DNA from: Actinomycetota bacterium
GTDB taxonomy: Bacteria; Actinomycetota; Acidimicrobiia; Acidimicrobiales; Ilumatobacteraceae
Direction of reading: 5' to 3'
DNA length: 6,734 nucleotides
Assembly (NCBI GenBank): GCA_005787025.1
Contig: SYCH01000104.1
Location: 1-6,734, forward strand
Numbering within the stretch: position 1 is the stretch's first letter; the number at the start of each line of letters is the position of its first letter. A program made the position numbers and the translations under genes. Of the stretch, positions 1 to 5,182 are shown piece by piece. Under the pieces are notes generated by a model. It was not told where the DNA came from, did no database searches, and worked only from the letters and a program-made list of their open reading frames with translations.

Positions 1-1064
1 TTCGGGTAGAGCGTGCGATCGACGAAGTACGGATCGCTGAGCGCGGCCTCTTCCAACTTCAGAGCGATGTCGAGCAGAGGGTTCTTGCCGGTCACTTCGA
101 AGACGTCGTACGCGGTCTTCTTGATGATCGTGGCACGCGGGTCGTAGTTCTTGTACACGCGGTGACCGAATCCCATCAGTCGGCTGCCCTTGCCACTCTT
201 GACTTCTTCCATGAACGCCGGCACGTTCTCGATGCTTCCGATGTCTTCCAACATGCGCACGACCGCTTCGTTCGCGCCACCGTGCAACGGACCGTAGAGC
301 GCCGAGGCCGCCGCGGCGGCCGAGGTGTACGGGTCGGCGTGGCTGGAACCCACCCCGCGCATGGCGGTGGTGCCGCAGTTCTGCTCGTGATCGGCGGGCA
401 GGCGGAACAGCCCGTCCATGGCGCGCTCGAGGCGCGGGTCGACCTCGTAGCCGCCCACGTTCCACATCATGTTGAGGAAGTTGGCCGGGAAGGACAGCGA
501 GTTGTTGGGGTAGACGAAGGGCAGACCGGCCGAGAATCGGTAGGCCATGGCGGCCAGAGTCGGGGTCTTGGCGATCATGCGCAGGATCTGCTTGTCCCGG
601 CTGGCCTTGTCGTCGATCTCCTTGGCATCGTTGTAGAAGGTGCCGAGCGCGGCCAACGACGACACGAACATGCCCATGGGGTGAGCGTCGTAGTGGAAAC
701 CGTCGACGAAGCGCTTGCGCATGTTCTCGTGGATGAAGGTGTGGTGTGTGACGTCGCGGGTCCACTGGGCCAACTGATCGGAGTTGGGAAGTTCACCGTT
801 GAGAAGCAGGTACGCCACCTCCAGGTAGGTGCTCTTCTCGGCCAGCTGCTCGATGGGGTAGCCCCGGTAGCGCAGAATGCCGGCCTCACCATCGAGATAG
901 GTGATGGAACTCTTGCAAGCGGCGGTCTGCATGTAGGCCGGGTCGTAGATGTACAGCGACGGGTCCAGTTCGCGCACGGCGGTGGCCGGGAACACTCCGT
1001 CGGTGATCGGTACGGTCACGGTTTTGCCCGTGCGATCGTCGGTAATCGTGATGGTGTCGGGCAC
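1..1064 (-). CDS. gltA: Citrate synthase, type II (C-terminus cut by window edge)
   Basis: Condenses acetyl-CoA and oxaloacetate to citrate, the entry step of the TCA cycle, in the cytoplasm. 354 codons are visible; the family is usually about 430 residues, so roughly 75 are missing beyond the left edge. The N-terminal beta-rich stretch typical of hexameric type II enzymes is present (TITDDRTGKTVTVPITDG), followed by ITYLDGEAGILRYRGYPIEQ. DHEQN lies near residue 225, the first catalytic histidine in PLHGGANEAV (His261), and the citrate synthase signature GFGHRVYKNYDPRA contains His301. These match E. coli His264 and His305. The catalytic Asp should lie outside the window. The GTG start at 1064 is chosen because AAGGGG (1079-1074) sits 9 nt upstream and the N-terminus then has full length. 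A 144-bp gap separates it from the carboxyltransferase gene upstream, so it may be a distal operon gene or have its own promoter. Methylcitrate synthase is less likely because those enzymes lack the N-terminal extension. Confidence 0.96.
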   Translation of the reverse strand, partial: MPDTITITDDRTGKTVTVPITDGVFPATAVRELDPSLYIYDPAYMQTAACKSSITYLDGEAGILRYRGYPIEQLAEKSTYLEVAYLLLNGELPNSDQLAQWTRDVTHHTFIHENMRKRFVDGFHYDAHPMGMFVSSLAALGTFYNDAKEIDDKASRDKQILRMIAKTPTLAAMAYRFSAGLPFVYPNNSLSFPANFLNMMWNVGGYEVDPRLERAMDGLFRLPADHEQNCGTTAMRGVGSSHADPYTSAAAAASALYGPLHGGANEAVVRMLEDIGSIENVPAFMEEVKSGKGSRLMGFGHRVYKNYDPRATIIKKTAYDVFEVTGKNPLLDIALKLEEAALSDPYFVDRTLYP

Positions 1065-1125
1065 CTTGCTCGTCCCCTTGTTGCGTGGGCCCCGTTTCCG
1101 GTTTGGATTGTTCGGGCCGGTTGTT

Positions 1126-1143
1126 CGGAGGCTTTCTCCTCCG
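1126..1143 (-). other. Hairpin in the leader upstream of citrate synthase
   Basis: Perfect 6-bp inverted repeat CGGAGG / CCTCCG around a 6-nt loop (AGAAAG in the minus-strand RNA), about 60 nt upstream of the citrate synthase GTG. No U-tract follows in either direction, so a classical intrinsic terminator is unlikely. It could be a U-tract-free terminator of the preceding gene, an mRNA-stabilising 5' hairpin or chance. The stem contains a Shine-Dalgarno-like GGAGG with no start codon just behind it. Confidence 0.4.
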
Positions 1144-1152
1144 CTGAGCAGG

Positions 1153-1181
1153 ATAATCGTGCCCGAACCCCAACCCCACAA
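1153..1181 (-). promoter_or_regulatory. Weak candidate promoter for citrate synthase
   Basis: On the minus strand TTGTGG (1181-1176) and GATTAT (1158-1153) are 17 bp apart, which would start RNA near 1146 and leave a leader of about 80 nt containing the 1126-1143 hairpin. The matches to TTGACA and TATAAT are only 3/6 and 4/6. The gap is long enough for a promoter, but read-through from the upstream gene is equally possible. Confidence 0.25.
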
Positions 1182-1208
1182 CCGGCGAGGTCAGCCCCAC
1201 CGTCGCCC

Positions 1209-2558
1209 TCACAACGGGGTGTTGTCGTGCTTTCGGCCGGGGAATGTCTCCCGTTTGTCGACGAGCGCGTCGAGTGCGGTGTTGATGGTCGCTCGGGTGT
1301 CGGCCGGGTCGATGACGGCATCGACGTACCCTCGCTCGGCGGCCACGTAGGGGTTGAGCAGGCGCTCGGTGTAGTCCGCCTCGAAGGCCGCTTTCTCATC
1401 CGGGCTGGCACGCCGTTGAAGAATGGCGGCGGCCTGTCCGGCTCCCATCACGGCCAGTTCGGCCCACGGCCAGGCGATACACAAGTCGTTGCCCATCTTC
1501 TTGGAGTCCATCACGATGTAGGCGCCACCGTAACTCTTGCGCAGGATGATGCAGATGCGCGGAACCGTCGCTCTGCCATAGGCGAACACCAACTGCGCGC
1601 CGTGGCGGATCATTCCGCGCCATTCGAGGTCCTTGCCCGGATAGAAGCCCGGCGTGTCGACGAGCGTGATGATCGGAATGTTGAACGCGTCGCAGAACGA
1701 GACGAATCGGGCGCCCTTTTGTGAGGCGGGAATGTCGAGAGTGCCCGCCAATGCCACCGGCTGATTGGCCACGATGCCCACGGGTCGACCAGCCATCGTG
1801 GAAAGACAGGTCACCAGGTTGCCGGCCCAACGTCCGCGGAGCTCGAGGAAGTCCCCGTCGTCGACCAGGGCCGTGATCACGGAGCGCACGTCGTAGCTGC
1901 CGGTCGACGACGTGGGAATGGTCGCCCCGGCTTCGGGTGTCGATCGCGCGGCGTCGTCGTCGCTGGACCACATCGGAGGCTCGACGTCGCAATTGTCGGG
2001 CAGGAACGACAAGAGGTGTTCGGCCGCCGCTGAGGCGGATTCGAGATCGGGAGTCACCAGCGTGGCGGCGCCGGTGAAACGCGCGTGGGCTCCCGAGCCC
2101 CCCAGTTCCTCGTTGTCGATGGCGACGCCGGTGAACTCGGTGACCATGGTCGGTCCCGACACGAAGGCGTAGGCGCGTTCGGTCATGATCACGTGATCGG
2201 CGATGCCGAGCAAGAGGGCGGGGCCCGAGACGGCGGGACCGTCGACGATGATGATGGTCGGCACCATGCCCGAGCAGTCGGTGAGGGCCTTGGCGGCCAC
2301 GCCCCATCCGTGGAGCGCCGAGAAGCCCTCGCGAAGATCCGCGCCCGACGAGGCCATCACCGCGACCAGTGGCAGACGTTCGGCCACCGCGGTCCGTGCC
2401 GCGGTGGTGATCATGGACGACGAGTCGCTGGACAATGCTCCGCGATGTTCATCGGCGGTGATCTCGAGCCAGACGACCCGTCGCTCACCGAGATCGCGCA
2501 CCATCGCCCGCGCGACGCCGGGCACCTTGGCGCGCAGGTCCACCGGGGTCATCGCCAA
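1209..2558 (-). CDS. Acyl-CoA carboxylase, carboxyltransferase (beta) subunit, short form
   Basis: Member of the biotin-dependent acetyl/propionyl-CoA carboxylase beta-subunit family, which moves CO2 from carboxybiotin to an acyl-CoA. 449 residues; canonical PccB/AccD proteins have about 510-540, and the missing part is the N-terminus containing the usual HARGKLTARERI region. The C-terminal half is canonical: YDVRSVITALVDDGDFLEL (222-240), GIVANQP (261-267), AGTLDIPASQKGARFV (271-286), FNIPIITLVDTPGFYPG (292-308), KSYGGAYIVMDSK (341-353), AWPWAELAVMG (362-372), NPYVAAERGYVDAVIDP (402-418) and a KHDNTPL tail. The N-terminal crotonase-like half is divergent: ASSGADLREG (69-78) replaces the usual DSGGARIQEG, and GPAVSGPALLLG (107-118) the usual GPCAGGAVYSPA. 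Ile348 sits where S. coelicolor PccB has Asp422, a position that influences acyl-chain preference. The start is TTG at 2558, with GAGG (2570-2567) 8 nt away overlapping the lysR stop; ATG at 2552 is the alternative (14 nt from GAGG). The spacing to lysR is 10 bp, implying co-transcription. No biotin carboxylase or BCCP is visible, so the substrate is uncertain. Confidence 0.92.
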   Translation of the reverse strand: MAMTPVDLRAKVPGVARAMVRDLGERRVVWLEITADEHRGALSSDSSSMITTAARTAVAERLPLVAVMASSGADLREGFSALHGWGVAAKALTDCSGMVPTIIIVDGPAVSGPALLLGIADHVIMTERAYAFVSGPTMVTEFTGVAIDNEELGGSGAHARFTGAATLVTPDLESASAAAEHLLSFLPDNCDVEPPMWSSDDDAARSTPEAGATIPTSSTGSYDVRSVITALVDDGDFLELRGRWAGNLVTCLSTMAGRPVGIVANQPVALAGTLDIPASQKGARFVSFCDAFNIPIITLVDTPGFYPGKDLEWRGMIRHGAQLVFAYGRATVPRICIILRKSYGGAYIVMDSKKMGNDLCIAWPWAELAVMGAGQAAAILQRRASPDEKAAFEADYTERLLNPYVAAERGYVDAVIDPADTRATINTALDALVDKRETFPGRKHDNTPL

Positions 2559-2568
2559 AGAGTACGCC

Positions 2569-3504
2569 TCAGAGGAGCTTCAGGGGGAAAGCATCGTCCC
2601 CGACGTGCACGCCCGGCTGACGTGCCCCGCGGTCGGAAGTCAGTGATTCGGCCAGGTCACGCGCGACCTGCGTGGCCGGGCCCGGTCGTGGTCTGTTGCG
2701 TTGCACCCAGCCCACGACGCGACGCGGAAGCCCCGGCACCTCGATGCGGGAGAAATCACCCTTCAACCAACGGGGAATGGCGGTCGCGGGAACGATGGTG
2801 GCGCCGAAGCCCTCGAAGGCGAGCGACGCCATCAGGCGTACGCCGTCGATTTCGGCCTGGACCGTCAACGTGACCCCGTTTGCCTCGGCGGCGCGGTTGA
2901 TGATGCGACGCAGAGTCGCCGAACGGGGCGGCAGCAACAGCGGATGCTCGCCCAACCGAGTGATCGGAAGGGTGCGAAAACTCGACCAGGGATGATTGGA
3001 GTGGACCAGCAGAACCAGGTCTTCGGCGAACAAGGTGTGCACGCTCAGTTCCTTGTCGTCGACCGGGAGGTGGACGATGGCGGCGTCGATCTGACCCGAC
3101 ACCAAACGGGGGAGCAGGCTGGAAGTGCCCCCCTCGGAGATGATGGGTCGCACGTTCGGATGGGCCTTTCGCAAGGCGGTCAGGAATTGGGGCATCAGCC
3201 AGCGACCGGTGGTCCCGATCACTCCGATGCGGGTCTCGCCCGAGACCACGTCGTCGAGGGCCGAGATGTCGGCGGCGATCTCGTCCATTTCGCGCAGGAT
3301 GCGCCGTCCCCGCTCCACGACCAACACACCCTCGTCGGTCAGATCCCCGGTGGCGCGGTCGATGAGGCTCACGCCGAGATCGCGCTCCAATTTGGCCACG
3401 TGGGCCGAGATGTTGGATTGCACGGTGAACAGGGCCCTGGCGGCCGCCGAGAACGACCCGTGGTCGGCGATGGCCACGAGGGAGGCGAGCTGGCGGATGT
3501 CCAT
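2569..3504 (-). CDS. LysR-family transcriptional regulator
   Basis: 311 residues, standard length for the family. The N-terminal winged helix-turn-helix spans about residues 2-60 (MDIRQLASLVAIADHGSFSA, then AARALFTVQSNISAHVAKLE and RDLGVSLIDR), followed by the linker helix (LVVERGRRILREMDEIAADI). The periplasmic-binding-protein-like effector domain starts near residue 91 (TRIGVIG) and includes EGGTSSLLPRLVSGQIDAAIV. Start: ATG at 3504 gives the classical MDIRQL N-terminus; a TTG 18 bases upstream (3522) would add MLSFFE and lies inside the inverted repeat, so I reject it. No Shine-Dalgarno precedes the ATG. It ends 10 bp before the carboxyltransferase start in the same orientation, unlike the usual divergent LysR-target layout, so it probably regulates its own operon. 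The effector is unknown; an acyl-CoA or organic acid would fit the context but is only a guess. Confidence 0.95.
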   Translation of the reverse strand: MDIRQLASLVAIADHGSFSAAARALFTVQSNISAHVAKLERDLGVSLIDRATGDLTDEGVLVVERGRRILREMDEIAADISALDDVVSGETRIGVIGTTGRWLMPQFLTALRKAHPNVRPIISEGGTSSLLPRLVSGQIDAAIVHLPVDDKELSVHTLFAEDLVLLVHSNHPWSSFRTLPITRLGEHPLLLPPRSATLRRIINRAAEANGVTLTVQAEIDGVRLMASLAFEGFGATIVPATAIPRWLKGDFSRIEVPGLPRRVVGWVQRNRPRPGPATQVARDLAESLTSDRGARQPGVHVGDDAFPLKLL

Positions 3505-3512
3505 CTCGAAAA

Positions 3513-3518
3513 ATGATA
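3513..3518 (-). promoter_or_regulatory. Candidate -10 element of lysR, possibly leaderless
   Basis: TATCAT (minus strand, 3518-3513) matches TATAAT at 5 of 6 positions and ends 8 nt before the ATG at 3504, so transcription would begin at or very near the start codon. The absence of a Shine-Dalgarno fits a leaderless mRNA, which is common in Actinobacteria. No good -35 lies 16-18 bp upstream. An alternative pair is TTCAAG (3544-3539) and TGTTAT (3521-3516) with a 17-bp spacer. Confidence 0.45.
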
Positions 3519-3536
3519 ACAAGTATCGCTGTTATC
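3515..3536. promoter_or_regulatory. Inverted repeat, candidate LysR operator
   Basis: GATAACA (3515-3521) and TGTTATC (3530-3536) form a perfect 7-bp inverted repeat with an 8-bp spacer. Size, AT-richness relative to the surroundings and position just upstream of a lysR gene fit a LysR-type binding site. It overlaps the lysR -10 candidate and ends 3 bp before the -35 of the rightward promoter, so one bound dimer or tetramer could control both directions. Binding is inferred. Confidence 0.55.
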
Positions 3537-3539
3537 GAC

Positions 3540-3568
3540 TTGAATGGTCACCAATTCACGTGCATACT
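3540..3568 (+). promoter_or_regulatory. Candidate sigma70 promoter of the C-loop RNA
   Basis: TTGAAT (3540-3545), a 17-bp spacer and CATACT (3563-3568) match the -35 and -10 consensus at 4/6 each with optimal spacing. The start would fall near 3575, about 10 nt before the first hairpin of the downstream RNA. Its -35 abuts the inverted repeat at 3515-3536. Confidence 0.5.
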
Positions 3569-3574
3569 TTCACA

Positions 3575-3687
3575 TGGAAATCGTTAGGTAGTTCCCCCAA
3601 CTGCCTGCGACATGATCCCAAAAAGCGGTTCCCCCAACCGCAGGGATCCAGGTTGAGAGGCCCCGCATCCCCCATGCGGGGCCTTTC
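3575..3687 (+). ncRNA. Candidate 6C-type small RNA with cytosine-loop hairpins
   Basis: No protein is encoded here, but the plus strand folds into three consecutive hairpins. Hairpin 1: AGGTAGTT (3586-3593) pairs with AACTGCCT (3599-3606), one G-U pair, loop CCCCC. Hairpin 2: GATCCC (3614-3619) pairs with GGGATC (3643-3648), then a bulge of five A opposite one A, then GCGGTT (3625-3630) with AACCGC (3636-3641), loop CCCCC. Hairpin 3 is the terminator at 3658-3684, loop also CCCCC. A promoter candidate lies at the right distance upstream. This resembles the actinobacterial 6C RNA family (two hairpins with cytosine-run loops; B11 in M. tuberculosis), whose loops pair with G-rich mRNA. The family definition asks for at least six C and here there are five, so it is a relative or a variant. 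It could also be a 5' leader of the downstream HAD-PlsC gene. The 5' end is approximate. The plus strand is chosen from the promoter, the terminator tail and the C (not G) loops. Confidence 0.7.
3658..3687 (+). terminator. Intrinsic terminator of the C-loop RNA
   Basis: An 11-bp perfect stem AGGCCCCGCAT (3658-3668) / ATGCGGGGCCT (3674-3684) with loop CCCCC, followed by a short T-rich tail (TTTCCCGTTC from 3684). The T-run is short, but the stem is very strong. The minus-strand reading has no T-run after the stem, so it acts on plus-strand transcription. It lies 60-65 nt before the next start codon and could separate the sRNA from the downstream gene or attenuate it. Confidence 0.75.
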
Positions 3688-3714
3688 CCGTTCTCGGGGA
3701 GCGTGTCGAGTCGG

Positions 3715-3742
3715 TCGACAGTGACGAACTCGGCGTTACCGT
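3715..3742 (+). promoter_or_regulatory. Candidate leaderless promoter of the HAD-PlsC gene
   Basis: TCGACA (3715-3720, 5/6 to TTGACA), 16-bp spacer, TACCGT (3737-3742, fits the actinobacterial TANNNT pattern), then 7 nt to the GTG at 3750. No Shine-Dalgarno precedes this GTG. Together these suggest transcription starting at the start codon, independent of the terminated RNA upstream. Confidence 0.45.
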
Positions 3743-3749
3743 TCTGCCC

Positions 3750-5174
3750 GTGAAGTCGGCGGCATTCTTCGATCTCGATCGCACTTTGCTGATCGGCGCA
3801 TCCGGTGCGGTCTTCTCCGAAGCCATGCGCGAGGCGGGTTTGGTGAGTCAGGCCATTCCCGGTGAGAAGGCGTTGTACGAACTCTTCAACCGCATCGGTG
3901 AGACGTTGCCGTCGATGGTGTTGGCGCGTCAAGCCGCCACGTTGGCCAAGGGCCGATCACGAGCCGACGTGCGTCGCGTGGCCGAGGCCGTCGCGCCGAG
4001 ACTGTTCGCATTGGTTCCGGCCTACGCGCGACAGGTCATCGAGACACATCGTCGTGAAGGTCGGTCGTTGGTGATGGCGACGACGACTCCGGTCGATCTG
4101 GTGGAGCCTTTGGCGCGGGCCCTCGGATTCGACGACGTGGTGGCCACGCGTTACGGAGTACGCGACGACGGGACCTATGACGGCACCATCGACGGCCGCT
4201 TCGTGTGGAGCATCGGCAAGCTCGAATCGGTGCGCGAATGGGCGCAGGCCAACGACGTCGACTTGGGTTCTTCGTACGCGTACTCCGACAGCGTGTTCGA
4301 CACGCCACTGTTGTCGGCGGTTGGCCACCCGACGGCGGTGAATCCGGACCCTCGCCTGATGGTGGTGGCGACGGCACGTCGGTGGCCGGTCGTGCATTTC
4401 GACGTTCCGGTCGGGGTCGCCAAGATTCCGGTGATCAACATGGAGCTGCAGCGCTTGCTGCTGCAGTTGGCGCGGCCGGAGTTCATCCCGTTCGCGAACT
4501 TCGACATCGACGGCACCGAACTGATACCCGTGGAGGGGCCCGCGATCATCTGCGGGAACCATCGCTCGTACTTCGACGTGATGGCGATCGCGGTCGCGGT
4601 GGCTCGCACCGGTCGACCGGTGCGCTTCCTCGGCAAGAAGGAGGTCTTCGACGCTCCGGTGGTGGGTCAATTGGCCACCGCTCTCGGAGGAATCCGGGTG
4701 GATCGTGGTACCGGCAGCGACGAACCGTTGCGCGCCGCCGCCGAGGCCTTGTCCGCCGGTGAGTTGGTCGCGATCATGCCCGAGGGGACCATTCCGCGGG
4801 GTCCGGCCTTCTTCGAACCGGTGTTGAAGGGTCGCTGGGGCGCGGCGACGTTGGCCATGCAGGCCAAAGTGCCGGTGGTTCCGGTCGGATTGTGGGGCAC
4901 CGAGTTGGTGTGGCCACGTTCCTCGCGCTTACCCAATCTGCTGAACGTGACTCATCCGCCGACCGTGCGGGTCAGAGTGGGAGAGCCGTTGACGTTGCGC
5001 GGCAAGACCGCCGACAGCAACACCAAGAAGATCATGAGCGCGATCGTCGACTTGCTTCCGGCGGAGGCGCGCACGAAGCGCACGCCCACCGCGGACGAAC
5101 TTCGACGTTCGTATCCCTCGGGTTACTCGGGAGATCCGACGAGCGAATCGACGCGTCGACCCGGTTCGGACTGA
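3750..5174 (+). CDS. HAD-IB phosphatase-like / PlsC-type acyltransferase fusion
   Basis: 474 residues with two domains. Residues 1-210 form a HAD subfamily IB hydrolase: motif I FFDLDRTLL (Asp8 nucleophile, Asp10), motif II MATTTP (109-114), Lys157 in IGKLES, and motif IV YSDSVFD (178-184). Residues 240-435 form a PlsC-type glycerolipid acyltransferase: NHRSYFD (270-276, catalytic His271 and Asp276), GGIRVDR (313-319), PEGTIPRG (344-351, the glycerophosphate-binding region), VPVGLW (377-382). The acyltransferase is expected to make phosphatidic acid from 1-acylglycerol 3-phosphate at the membrane face. The HAD substrate is unknown; serine-phosphatase-like annotations for this subfamily are not evidence of that activity. 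The same fusion is known as mycobacterial PlsC (Rv2483c). No clear transmembrane helix is seen. The tail from about 440 is polar, with ADELRRSYPSGY, a stretch I recall from related proteins. Start GTG 3750 gives the usual MKSAAFFDLD opening; no Shine-Dalgarno. It stands alone on the plus strand, convergent with the nitroreductase gene (8 bp between stops). Confidence 0.94.
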   Translation: MKSAAFFDLDRTLLIGASGAVFSEAMREAGLVSQAIPGEKALYELFNRIGETLPSMVLARQAATLAKGRSRADVRRVAEAVAPRLFALVPAYARQVIETHRREGRSLVMATTTPVDLVEPLARALGFDDVVATRYGVRDDGTYDGTIDGRFVWSIGKLESVREWAQANDVDLGSSYAYSDSVFDTPLLSAVGHPTAVNPDPRLMVVATARRWPVVHFDVPVGVAKIPVINMELQRLLLQLARPEFIPFANFDIDGTELIPVEGPAIICGNHRSYFDVMAIAVAVARTGRPVRFLGKKEVFDAPVVGQLATALGGIRVDRGTGSDEPLRAAAEALSAGELVAIMPEGTIPRGPAFFEPVLKGRWGAATLAMQAKVPVVPVGLWGTELVWPRSSRLPNLLNVTHPPTVRVRVGEPLTLRGKTADSNTKKIMSAIVDLLPAEARTKRTPTADELRRSYPSGYSGDPTSESTRRPGSD

Positions 5175-5179
5175 ACCGG
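5161..5179. terminator. Hairpin at the convergent gene ends
   Basis: CCGGTTC (5161-5167) and GAACCGG (5173-5179), a perfect 7-bp inverted repeat with a 5-nt loop, spans the TGA of the plus-strand gene and ends 3 bp from the stop of the minus-strand nitroreductase. It is positioned to stop transcription from both sides. No T-run follows on either strand, so it would be a U-tract-free terminator, a type debated in Actinobacteria. Confidence 0.45.
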
Positions 5180-5182
5180 AAC

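Noticed and set aside
1..1064. 2-methylcitrate synthase, suggested by the neighbouring acyl-CoA carboxylase subunit
   Set aside because: The N-terminal extension and the positions of the two active-site histidines (261, 301) fit type II citrate synthase; methylcitrate synthases are shorter at the N-terminus, and no prpB or prpD is present.
162..1724. Long open frame on the plus strand, opposite citrate synthase and the carboxyltransferase
   Set aside because: It runs antisense across two convincing genes and the gap between them, has low-complexity Gly/Val/Arg-rich composition and no recognisable motif. Such shadows are common in high-GC DNA.
3586..3684. Repeated cytosine-loop hairpins as a CRISPR array or other repeat array
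   Set aside because: Only the loop and the two bases on each side recur; the stems differ and spacing is irregular. A structured RNA explains the pattern better.
3508..3722. Small protein genes in the divergent gap
   Set aside because: No frame there has a start with a credible ribosome site and coding-like composition; the hairpins and promoters account for the sequence.
3928..4301. Loss of HAD motif IV because YSDSVFD lacks the classical Gly-Asp
   Set aside because: Tyr-Ser-Asp-Ser-x-x-Asp is the usual form in this HAD-IB subfamily as I recall it; both acidic residues are present, so the domain looks intact.
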